Of a stretch of DNA of 5,904 nucleotides, positions 1 to 5,887 are shown piece after piece. The notes under the pieces were generated by a model. The model was given only the letters and a program-made list of their open reading frames with translations. It was not told the origin of the DNA and did not search any database. The DNA is from RGIG5612 sp964579345. GTDB taxonomy: Bacteria > Bacillota > Clostridia > Lachnospirales > Lachnospiraceae. The stretch is taken from NCBI GenBank assembly GCA_964579345.1, contig CAZOHB010000167.1:1-5904 (forward strand), written 5' to 3'. Each line of letters starts with the position of its first letter. Position 1 is the stretch's first letter. The position numbers were made by a program, and so were the translations under genes.

Positions 1-227
1 ATACTCCGTTCTTCAACAACTATCGTCCGCAGTTCTATTTCAGAACAACTGACGTTACCGGCGTTTGCAACCTTCCGGATGGAGTTGAAATGTGCATGCC
101 TGGTGACCACGTTACTCTGACAGTTGAACTGATTCACCCGATCGCTATGGAGCAGGGACTTGGTTTCGCTATCCGTGAAGGCGGCCGTACAATCGGTTCC
201 GGTAAAGTTGCTACTATTATTGAGTAA
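1..227 (+). CDS. tuf: Elongation factor Tu, C-terminal fragment (5' end outside window)
   Basis: EF-Tu is the GTPase that brings aminoacyl-tRNA to the ribosomal A site. Only its last 74 residues are here, read from base 3 (bases 1-2 end a split codon) to the TAA at 225-227. They cover most of domain 3, the beta-barrel that contacts tRNA and EF-Ts. Diagnostic strings are NYRPQFYFRTTDVTG near the start, GVEMCMPGDHV in the middle, ELIHPIAMEQGLGFAIREGG, and the closing GRTIGSGKVATIIE; these are near-universal EF-Tu motifs and the end point is the usual one. The next feature is a strong terminator, so tuf is the last gene of its unit; in Firmicutes this is usually the rpsL-rpsG-fusA-tuf operon, which cannot be seen here. 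Nothing is damaged. Identification is essentially certain. Confidence 0.98.
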   Translation, partial: TPFFNNYRPQFYFRTTDVTGVCNLPDGVEMCMPGDHVTLTVELIHPIAMEQGLGFAIREGGRTIGSGKVATIIE

Positions 228-258
228 TCAGTAACAAAGCTACAAAACCAATAAAATC

Positions 259-290
259 AAGGGGTTTCGGATTTCCGAAACCCCTTTTTT
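259..290 (+). terminator. Intrinsic terminator of tuf
   Basis: A perfect 10-bp stem (GGGGTTTCGG at 261-270 with CCGAAACCCC at 275-284) closes a 4-nt ATTT loop and is followed directly by six T residues (285-290). A259-A260 can extend the stem into the T tract. It starts about 30 nt after the tuf stop codon and insulates tuf from the lysine-regulated unit downstream. Confidence 0.96.
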
Positions 291-325
291 CGCGTATAAC
301 GAGCAGAGCGAAGTGAGCTGCCCTA

Positions 326-354
326 TTGACAATGCAGGGCGACCTCTCTATAAT
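326..354 (+). promoter_or_regulatory. Consensus sigma-70/sigma-A promoter of the lysine-regulated unit
   Basis: The -35 TTGACA (326-331) and -10 TATAAT (349-354) both match consensus perfectly and are separated by the optimal 17 bp. Transcription should begin near 361, about 20 nt before the riboswitch P1 stem. A promoter this strong fits a unit controlled after initiation by attenuation. An imperfect inverted repeat (GCCCT at 320-324, AGGGC at 336-340, with ATTG/CAAT inside) overlaps the -35 box; whether it binds a regulator is unknown. Confidence 0.93.
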
Positions 355-380
355 TTTGTAACATAAACTAAATATGTATT

Positions 381-551
381 TGCGAAATAGAGGTGCGGAT
401 GACAAAAGTACGCGCAGGCAGAGGGCTTCAGGAAGCCGCCTGCAAGTGGAAAGGGGAGTTCGCCGAAATGGCCGGTCAGCCTGAAAGACGGGTCGTTGGG
501 CCGCAAAGGAATACTTTGCGGACTGTCACATTTGTGGAGCGCTTTTTTGCA
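381..551 (+). promoter_or_regulatory. Lysine riboswitch (L-box) aptamer
   Basis: This leader RNA binds free lysine and switches off downstream genes. The conserved L-box core blocks appear in the right order: AGGTGC (391-396), AGTA (407-410), AAGGGGAG (451-458), TCGCCGAA (460-467), GTTGGGCC (495-502), ACTGTCA (522-528) and GGAGC (536-540). Helices are visible: P1 pairs 381-390 with 542-551 (one U-U mismatch, one G-U pair), a stem pairs 414-419 with 438-443, and a perfect 8-bp hairpin pairs 501-508 with 514-521. I recognised it by comparison from memory with the Bacillus subtilis lysC and Thermotoga L-box leaders. It sits between a consensus promoter and an NhaC-family transporter gene, a known L-box target class. 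The assignment is firm; exact helix borders are approximate. Confidence 0.96.
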
Positions 552-576
552 GCAGAGGGAAGTAAAAGTTGAATGT

Positions 577-607
577 GATGTTTTGCAGTTTGTGAAGCAT
601 CTTTTTT
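577..607 (+). terminator. Probable attenuator terminator of the lysine riboswitch
   Basis: GATGTTTT (577-584) can pair with GAAGCATC (594-601) through eight pairs, including two G-U wobbles, around a 9-nt loop, followed by TTTTTT (602-607) and further T-rich sequence to 620. It lies 25 nt past the aptamer and 78 nt before the transporter start, where an L-box expression platform belongs. The segment TTTTGCA (581-587) can instead pair with the P1 5' strand (381-387), which would break this hairpin when lysine is absent. The stem is weak, so the exact structure is less sure than the aptamer. Confidence 0.68.
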
Positions 608-684
608 ATTTGTTATTTTTCGAACGGCTTTTGTTCTGCAGATGTGGAAGCTGCTTTTATGGAGCAAATAGAAAAGAGGGACTT

Positions 685-2337
685 ATGAGAAAACTTAGAA
701 ATGAACTTTATGGAAAGAAAAGGCCGCTGTCAAGGGGAAGACAGATTGCCCGCATTTGTGTCATTGCAGCAGTATTTATCATGCTGTTCGCATGGACAGC
801 TATGGCGGAAGACGGAGAGGCAGTTGCTGAGAGTATCTTTTATGGAAAATTCTGGGCTCTGGTTCCGCCGGTTGTCGCGATCGTTCTGGCGCTGATCACG
901 AAGGAAGTGTATTCTTCTTTGTTCATCGGAATTTTAGTCGGCGGCTTCTTCTATTCCAATGGAAACCCGCTTGGGGCTTTGGAACATATCTTCAGTGACG
1001 GCTTTGTAGAACACGCGCTTGCAAATTCCTGGAATGTCGGCATTTTAGTCTTCCTGGTGATTCTCGGAACCATGGTTGTTCTTATGAATCGGGCGGGAGG
1101 AAGTGCCGCCTTCGGACGCTGGGCTGCTAAACACATCAAGAGCCGCGGCGGGGCACAGGTTGCAACGATCGTACTTGGTATCCTGATCTTTATTGATGAC
1201 TATTTCAACTGCCTTACCGTAGGTTCTGTTATGCGTCCGGTCAGCGATGCTTAGAAAGTCAGCCGTGCAAAACTGGCATATCTGATCGATGCGACAGCAG
1301 CACCGGTCTGTATCATCGCGCCAATCTCATCCTGGGCTGCAGCGGTTTCCGCATATGTTGGAGAGGGACAGGGTCTTCATGCATTTATTGCTTCGATCCC
1401 GTTTAACTTCTATGCGATCCTGACTGTTGTCATGATGTTCTTCCTGATCATCTTCAAGCTGGATTACGGCCCGATGAAAAAATATACGGCCGCTGCTGAT
1501 AACGGGGATATTTTCAATGGAATGAATCCGTACTCCAATACGGAGGAGGATCAGGCGAATCCGAAAGGACGCGTGATCGATCTGGTTTTCCCGATCATTG
1601 TTTTGATTATCTGCTGTGTGTTTGGTCTGATCTACACAGGCGGAGCTTTAGAAGGAACCGATGTCATTACAGCGTTCTCAAATTCTGATGCATCTGTCGG
1701 TTTAATGTACGGCGGTGCGGTTGCCCTGATCATTACGGTCATCTATTATCTTTGCAGAAGGATCATCAGTTTTAAAGACTGCATGGCAGCGATCCCGGAG
1801 GGATTTAAGAGCATGGTCCCTGCAATCCTGATCCTGACCTTTGCATGGACTCTGAAGGCGATGACAGATTCACTGGGATCTGTGGCGTTTGTAGAAAGTA
1901 TCATGGCTGGTGCAAAAGGCATCACCTGGTTCCTTCCGGCGCTCGTATTTGTACTTGCGGTTGTGATCTCTTTTGCAACCGGAACCAGCTGGGGAACCTT
2001 CGGTATCCTGATCCCGATCACGCTCGCGGCGTTCCCGCTTACCAATCCGCTTGGCGTTGTGAATATGAGCGCGGCAATGGCCGGAGCTGTCTGTGGGGAT
2101 CATTGTTCTCCGATTTCCGATACCACGATCATGGCTTCTGCGGGAGCCCAGTGCGACCACGTGACGCATGTCAGCACACAGCTTCCTTATGCGATTACAG
2201 TTGCTGCAGTTTCCTTTATCTGCTATATTATTGCAGGGTTGATTCCGAATGCAGCGATCGTTCTTCCGATTGCGGTAGGCTTGATGATCGTAACCCTGTT
2301 AGTGATCAAGCTTATTGTAAAGGGGAGAAAAGCTTAA
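685..2337 (+). pseudogene. NhaC-family Na+/H+ antiporter-type transporter, probable lysine importer, interrupted by an in-frame amber codon
   Basis: The reading frame of 550 codons is open from ATG 685 to TAA 2335-2337 except for TAG at codon 190 (1252-1254). Both sides read as one NhaC-family integral membrane transporter. An N-terminal hydrophobic segment (residues about 22-41, ending AMA, signal-peptide-like) precedes YGKFWALVPP. Family motifs follow: LALITKEVYSSLF (68-80), FIDDYFNCLTVGSVMRP (169-185), SRAKLAYLIDATAAP just after the stop, FATGTSWGTFG (430-440) and GDHCSPISDTT (471-481). About a dozen membrane segments are apparent and the length is normal for the family. Start 685 is favoured by AGAGGG at 675-680; the open frame before it is riboswitch leader. 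NhaC relatives behind L-boxes have been proposed as lysine transporters (called LysW), so the substrate is inferred from regulation. No ATG with a good SD follows the stop soon (first in-frame ATG is 1432), so independent translation of the second part is doubtful. Alternatives are a sequencing error or stop suppression. Confidence 0.87.
1252..1254 (+). other. In-frame amber (TAG) codon splitting the transporter frame
   Basis: TAG lies between PVSDA and KVSRAKLAYLID, inside one of the best conserved stretches of the family. No frame shift is involved: the codons before and after are in the same phase and both are conserved. A single base change would restore sense (for example CAG, AAG, TAT or TAC). 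TAG also serves as the normal stop of two other genes here (2838-2840 and 5876-5878), so a genome-wide reassignment is unlikely. Termination here would yield a 189-residue product. Confidence 0.9.
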
Positions 2338-2354
2338 ACATCATTGAGGACACC

Positions 2355-2840
2355 ATGCAGGAATTTTATTTTAAATACGCAGAAGACGGAACATATTGTG
2401 CACAGAGTTATGAAGGCGATGAAGCGGAGGTAGTGATACCTCCGCTCTACTGCGGAAAACCGGTGACGATCCTTCTGGATAATTTATTCGCCGGACATAC
2501 AGAAATTACTTCGGTTCAGATTCCCGATACGGTCACGCAGATCGGAGGATTTGTTTTTGACGGCTGTAAAAATCTGAAACAGATCAAACTGCCGGCGGAG
2601 CTTACGGATATGTGGGGATATGCGTTCGTAAGAAGCGGGATTGAAGAGGTCTGTCTTCCGGAACATGTAAAGAGCATCGTTTCTTTTACTTTTAAAGACT
2701 GCGTAAATCTGAAAAAGTTCGTTTGCAACGAGGACCTGAAGAAGATCTATGCCTGGGCATTTGGCGGATGTGAGAATCTGAAAGATTTTCAGCATGGGCC
2801 GGATGTGGAGATCAGCCCGCAGGCATTTGAATCAAAATAG
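2355..2840 (+). CDS. BspA-type leucine-rich-repeat (LRR_5-like) protein, cytoplasmic
   Basis: This small 161-residue protein is built almost entirely of BspA/LRR_5-type repeats of about 22-23 residues. Clear units lie near residues 51-73 (ITSVQIPDTVTQIGGFVFDG), 74-94, 96-118 and 119-141, with degenerate ones at 26-48 and 142-158; the recurrent pattern is I/L-x-L/I-P-x-x-V-x-x-I-x-x-x-x-F-x-x-C-x-x-L. Such repeats form a curved solenoid that usually binds other proteins. Many BspA-type proteins are large and secreted, but this one has no signal peptide, membrane segment or anchor, so it probably stays in the cytoplasm. The start at 2355 follows GAGGA (2346-2350) by 4 nt and lies 17 nt after the transporter stop, implying co-transcription under the lysine riboswitch. 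The N-terminal MQEFYFKYAEDGTYCA resembles the lead-in strand often found before such repeats. Its partner and role are unknown. Confidence 0.87.
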   Translation: MQEFYFKYAEDGTYCAQSYEGDEAEVVIPPLYCGKPVTILLDNLFAGHTEITSVQIPDTVTQIGGFVFDGCKNLKQIKLPAELTDMWGYAFVRSGIEEVCLPEHVKSIVSFTFKDCVNLKKFVCNEDLKKIYAWAFGGCENLKDFQHGPDVEISPQAFESK

Positions 2841-2858
2841 GGACGGCCGGGAAAGATC

Positions 2859-3488
2859 ATGGAACTGAGAGAATCAAACTACGAGATCACCAAACACCGG
2901 GTACAGGCAGAATTTGCCTCCTATGATATGGACGCAATCTGCAGGGAATGGAATCTGGAACAGGTCGGCGGCAGAATGCTGCTGACTATTTTAGGACGCC
3001 GGTATCTGGTTGACCGGGAGAGCGGAGCCGTGCTTTGGGATTCGGACGGCTCATTGCAGGAGGCGGATTTCAATGTCAGTATGACGGTTTATGATATTCT
3101 GACCAGACCGCATCAGACCGCTTCCGGCGAGATGGTTTCGATCAAGTCTCTTTCTACCTTACAATCCGCGAATATTCCGGGCGGAAGCATGTTTGACCGG
3201 CTGGCCAAACGTTTTGACCACCGGTGTGAACACGTGGCCGCCGTTTGCGAGCGTCTGGGCGGCACCCCTTACGGACGCGGCGATGTCAGTTATCTGCTTC
3301 CTGCTTTTCGGGATGTGAATGTCGCAGTTTCGTTTTGGGAGTCGGATGAAGAGTTTCCGCCGAAACTGAATTTTCTTTGTGACGGAAACATTCTGCATTT
3401 TATGCACTATGAAACAATGATGTATCTGCTGTGCCATGTGGCGGAGCGGATGGAGGAAGAGTTCTCAGTCGATCCGGCAGGGCTCTAA
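2859..3488 (+). CDS. DUF3786-like protein of unknown function
   Basis: This 209-residue soluble protein has no signal peptide or membrane segment. I recognise it, from memory, as resembling the DUF3786 family, mainly by the block WESDEEFPPKLNFLCDGN (residues 160-177) followed by HFMHYETMMYLLCHVAE (180-196), where that family has a similar W-x-x-D-E-E-F-P stretch and a hydrophobic end. Earlier parts include LLTILGRRYLVDRESG (41-56) and a predicted mixed alpha/beta middle. No catalytic motif can be named, and no CxxC metal site is seen. It begins 18 nt after the LRR gene, with only a weak SD (GGGAAAG, 2849-2855), so it is probably the last gene of the riboswitch-led unit. Its last 24 bp overlap the 3' end of the convergent membrane-protein gene. 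No terminator is visible after it. The coding call is firm; the family call is moderate. Confidence 0.82.
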   Translation: MELRESNYEITKHRVQAEFASYDMDAICREWNLEQVGGRMLLTILGRRYLVDRESGAVLWDSDGSLQEADFNVSMTVYDILTRPHQTASGEMVSIKSLSTLQSANIPGGSMFDRLAKRFDHRCEHVAAVCERLGGTPYGRGDVSYLLPAFRDVNVAVSFWESDEEFPPKLNFLCDGNILHFMHYETMMYLLCHVAERMEEEFSVDPAGL

Positions 3489-4043
3489 CTTTCGTCTGGA
3501 TTCGATGACAGGCATGGCCCATGCGAGAAGCGTGGCGAGGATCAGGGAGATGATGCAGATGACCGGTTTGGAAGAAGATGCCGCATCGGCCGCATGCATT
3601 TGTGTTATTGTCAGGATGGTCAGGATCACAGATGCTGCAGTCATAACAACGGCATAGACAATATTTACCAGCTGAAAATTTCTGACAGCAAGAAGGAACA
3701 TGGATTCCGTCATCGCATCGTCAATTACGAGCTGTGTCGTCGACCGGTAGATATGGGCGACGCCGAGAACCATCGAGAGCCAGATGGTGATCAGTCCCGG
3801 AAGACCGTTGGTCACATCCGAAAGAAAATAAACCAGAACAGTAAGCAGAAAACTTAAAATACTGAAGACCATGTAGAGAACCCTGTGAAGCGTTCTCTCT
3901 TTTTCTGTCTGGACATAGCGCATGGTTTTTGTGCCCTGATTGAGAGACTCTTCAGGGTTTACTTTTTTGTTTCGTTCCCGCCTGCGCCTGGAATCCAGTT
4001 CTACACCGTCCAGATGCTGCAGCTGTCTGGGTGTCTGATTCAT
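3465..4043 (-). CDS. Four-helix membrane protein of unknown function
   Basis: I do not recognise this 192-residue protein. Residues 1-52 are hydrophilic and rich in R, K, E and Q (including SRRRRERNKK). Four hydrophobic segments follow: about 55-76 (VLYMVFSILSFLLTVLVYFL), 81-98, 122-147 and 159-181; the protein ends in a basic tail (ESRRKLEPCRID). Positive charges at both ends favour both termini in the cytoplasm. Between helices 2 and 3 lies a polar stretch with IDDAMTES. The start at 4043 is well supported: GGAGG lies 7 nt upstream on this strand, and a promoter lies beyond it. A later Met (residue 41) has no comparable SD. The TGA at 3465-3467 falls inside the convergent DUF3786-like gene. 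It is divergent from the TerB gene with a shared regulatory gap of 179 bp, so joint regulation is possible. No terminator is seen at its 3' end. Confidence 0.85.
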   Translation of the reverse strand: MNQTPRQLQHLDGVELDSRRRRERNKKVNPEESLNQGTKTMRYVQTEKERTLHRVLYMVFSILSFLLTVLVYFLSDVTNGLPGLITIWLSMVLGVAHIYRSTTQLVIDDAMTESMFLLAVRNFQLVNIVYAVVMTAASVILTILTITQMHAADAASSSKPVICIISLILATLLAWAMPVIESRRKLEPCRID

Positions 4044-4050
4044 TCGTCGT

Positions 4051-4055
4051 CCTCC
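4051..4055 (-). promoter_or_regulatory. Shine-Dalgarno site of the membrane-protein gene
   Basis: On the minus strand this reads GGAGG, 7 nt before the ATG at 4043-4041. It decides the start in favour of the full 192-residue form over the internal Met at residue 41. Confidence 0.85.
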
Positions 4056-4074
4056 GTTCGATTCTTATTGATGT

Positions 4075-4104
4075 ATTATGCCATTTTCAAATATCCTCTG
4101 TCAA
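4075..4104 (-). promoter_or_regulatory. Promoter of the membrane-protein gene
   Basis: Read on the minus strand, a perfect -35 TTGACA (4104-4099) is followed after 18 bp by CATAAT (4080-4075), a 5/6 match to the -10 consensus. Transcription would start near 4068, giving a short leader that carries the GGAGG site. Its upstream edge lies 10 bp from the first LexA-like box. Confidence 0.8.
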
Positions 4105-4114
4105 CGCGAAAAAG

Positions 4115-4143
4115 CGAACACATATTTGTCGAACAAGCGTTTG
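4115..4143. promoter_or_regulatory. Two tandem LexA-like (SOS) operator candidates
   Basis: Two 14-bp copies of a similar motif lie 15 bp apart: CGAACACATATTTG (4115-4128) and CGAACAAGCGTTTG (4130-4143). The Gram-positive LexA site is CGAACRNRYGTTYC. The second copy matches at every position but the last and fits the simpler clostridial form GAAC-N4-GTTY exactly; the first copy has one more mismatch (A for G in the right half). The second copy overlaps the -35 of the TerB promoter, a typical place for repression; the first lies close upstream of the opposite promoter's -35. Binding by LexA is inference from the motif. Another repressor with a similar direct repeat is possible. Confidence 0.55.
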
Positions 4144-4169
4144 CTAAATGACAGCGACTGGTATATAAT
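4141..4169 (+). promoter_or_regulatory. Promoter of the TerB-N/TerB-C operon
   Basis: A perfect -10 TATAAT (4164-4169) sits 17 bp after TTGCTA (4141-4146), a 4/6 match to the -35 consensus. The start of transcription would be near 4176, leaving a leader of about 47 nt. The -35 overlaps the second LexA-like box by three bases, which suits control by a repressor. A short inverted repeat (AACGG/CCGTT, 4186-4197) lies in the leader; its role is unknown. Confidence 0.72.
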
Positions 4170-4222
4170 AATATATCCAAACAGGAACGGAACCGTTGAG
4201 TTGAATCCCCGCACACAGGCCG

Positions 4223-5878
4223 ATGAAACAGCGTTATCGAAGTGACTACAAAAGAATCATGTCTCTGATCTATGAAGACCAGCCGATCTCTCCGCAGGCG
4301 GACCGGGAGATCGTCTTTATTCCTGAACGCATCAAATCGATCCGTTCCATGGGGCGAGGAGTTGCGGCCTATCGTCAGCCCAGAGAGCTGATCTTTCTTC
4401 ATCAGGCAAAAATGATGGAGGATTACGGAGATGATTACTATTATGATCGGGAGATTCCGGCCTACCAGCCGACGTATGAGTCTCTGACTGACGAGCAGCT
4501 TCGCGGTTATTTCGGGTGGAGAAGCCGGCTGCGCAAAGGACAGTTGGAGAAGGCTCCGCAGGCCTTTGCGTTTATATATCTGTACGAGCTGATCAACCTG
4601 ATCGGAACGGGAAGTGCGGAGGAAGGCTTTTTCAAGTTTTCTGAATTTGCCTCTGCGTATGGCAAGATCGATCCTTCGGTTGTTCTGTATGCAGAGCAGT
4701 GGCTGATCGATTATGTTCTTTATTATGATCTGAATCCGATCCTGCTGGCAGATCGAAAACCGGCGATCTATGACCGCTTTCTGGCAGTGCTACTTTTGAT
4801 TGAAAAACGTGTGATCAGAAACGGGGCACAGCCGGATCTTTTCAGGCAAAACCCGTATTTTTCCCCGCAAAGTAAGGAGGCTTCCGGAACAAAAACGGTG
4901 TCAGCAGAAGATGTATTCCGTGCAGTCTGGTTTCTTTCCGGGATGAGGCTGATCAAGCTTCCTGCTTATTTAAAAGATTCGGAATTTTTTATGCGTGTCA
5001 CTGCCCGTACATTTGCGGACATGTGCGACTATTACAACACACACCGGAAGCAGACGCTGCTGGAAGATTATGTCGGCAAGGCAATGAACAAACCCGCCAG
5101 GCTGTTTGCAGGCGCAGTCTTTCATGAAAATAAAAACAGTTTTCTGGAACATGCGCTGAAAGAAGCGGAAAAAGAAGTCCGCCTCAGCCCGCTGACTGTT
5201 TACCACTACGAATACGGAAAATGGGCGGTCAAGACGTACCCGAGAGATTACCAGAACCGTAAACTCTCCGAGCTTTTACTGACTGTAGATGGTGTGATCC
5301 GGGAAAGAGAAGGGGATCCTTCAGCCGGTCTTTGCGGGATGCAGACGAAATGGATCCGGAAACTGATCGGCAAGGCGGCGGATCTTTGCCGTGTGGAGAT
5401 CGAAGAAGAAAAGGCTCGCCGTGTAGAGATCGATTTAGATGCGCTGGACGGGATCCGGGGAAGCGCGGAAGAGACGATGGAAAAACTGATCACGGATGAG
5501 GATCTGGATCTGGTTTTTCAGAATGAAGATGGGAACGAGGCGGAGAAGACGGAAGAGTATGCGGAGCAGGATTTCGACCTGATGAAAGAGGCGTTCGTCC
5601 TGACGGAGCAGGAAGGCGTCCCGGCGGAGCAAGGAGATACTCCACCTGAAGAGCTGCCGTTCGAACTGAGCGAAGAAGAGCTTTGCCTGATCCGGACTCT
5701 TCTGGAAGGTTCGGATTTGAGCGGGGTTAAGACCAATGGAAAAATGATGTCCGTTATAGTGGACAGTATCAACGAGAAGTTTTTTGACGAGTTCGGGGAT
5801 GTAGTGATCGAAGACGGAAATCCTCCCCGGATGCTGGATGATTATATAGAAGATATCAGGGAACTGCTTGGAATTTAG
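4223..5878 (+). CDS. TerB-N/TerB-C domain protein (Ter-type stress/DNA-processing system)
   Basis: This 551-residue soluble protein has the TerB-N plus TerB-C architecture. TerB-N covers roughly residues 55-250; typical strings are LTDEQLRGYFGWRSRLRKG (88-106) and AFIYLYELINLIG (116-128), then a helical repeat-like stretch. A middle segment (about 255-345) contains KPARLFAGAVF. TerB-C (about 395-550) begins RRVEIDLDALDGIRGSAEET, passes through a very acidic linker (about 424-480), and ends LSEEELCLIRTLLEG, VIVDSINEKFFDEFGD and IEDGNPPRMLDDYIEDI. There is no signal peptide or membrane helix. Related proteins are found with ATPases and helicases in predicted Ter-linked stress and DNA-processing systems; their biochemical role is not established. 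The start at 4223 is bounded by an in-frame TGA at 4202-4204; its SD is poor (AGG only 3 nt away), so Met13 (4259) remains possible. The next gene begins 9 nt after the stop, so they form an operon. Confidence 0.88.
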   Translation: MKQRYRSDYKRIMSLIYEDQPISPQADREIVFIPERIKSIRSMGRGVAAYRQPRELIFLHQAKMMEDYGDDYYYDREIPAYQPTYESLTDEQLRGYFGWRSRLRKGQLEKAPQAFAFIYLYELINLIGTGSAEEGFFKFSEFASAYGKIDPSVVLYAEQWLIDYVLYYDLNPILLADRKPAIYDRFLAVLLLIEKRVIRNGAQPDLFRQNPYFSPQSKEASGTKTVSAEDVFRAVWFLSGMRLIKLPAYLKDSEFFMRVTARTFADMCDYYNTHRKQTLLEDYVGKAMNKPARLFAGAVFHENKNSFLEHALKEAEKEVRLSPLTVYHYEYGKWAVKTYPRDYQNRKLSELLLTVDGVIREREGDPSAGLCGMQTKWIRKLIGKAADLCRVEIEEEKARRVEIDLDALDGIRGSAEETMEKLITDEDLDLVFQNEDGNEAEKTEEYAEQDFDLMKEAFVLTEQEGVPAEQGDTPPEELPFELSEEELCLIRTLLEGSDLSGVKTNGKMMSVIVDSINEKFFDEFGDVVIEDGNPPRMLDDYIEDIRELLGI

Positions 5879-5881
5879 GAG
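5877..5881 (+). promoter_or_regulatory. Shine-Dalgarno site overlapping the TerB gene stop codon
   Basis: AGGAG begins on the second base of the TAG stop (5876-5878) and lies 6 nt before the next ATG (5888). This arrangement indicates translational coupling of the TerB protein to the following gene. Confidence 0.85.
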
Positions 5882-5887
5882 ATACAC

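Noticed and set aside
638..658. Second terminator (GCAG/CTGC hairpin followed by TTTT)
   Set aside because: Only four base pairs with a 9-nt loop and a short T run; much weaker than the hairpin at 577-607 and probably chance.
496..684. N-terminal extension of the transporter to ATG 496
   Set aside because: ATG 496 would lie inside the riboswitch aptamer, and this stretch is structured leader plus terminator. The start at 685 has a proper SD.
1252..1254. TAG as a pyrrolysine codon or a reassigned sense codon
   Set aside because: TAG ends two other genes in this window (2838-2840, 5876-5878), NhaC transporters are not known pyrrolysine proteins, and no pyl genes are visible. Local read-through is left open, but a recoding system is not supported.
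1432..2337. Independent gene starting at ATG 1432
   Set aside because: No Shine-Dalgarno site precedes it, it starts in the middle of a transmembrane segment, and the conserved family sequence continues upstream in the same frame to 1255.
1845..2354. Upstream part of the open frame that runs into the LRR gene
   Set aside because: It is an alternative frame of the transporter coding region with cysteine- and arginine-rich, non-conserved translation; the LRR gene starts at 2355 with its own SD.
4186..4197. AACGG/CCGTT inverted repeat in the TerB leader as a hairpin
   Set aside because: The 2-nt spacer is too short for a normal loop and the arms are only 5 bp. It could be a small operator, but nothing else supports that.
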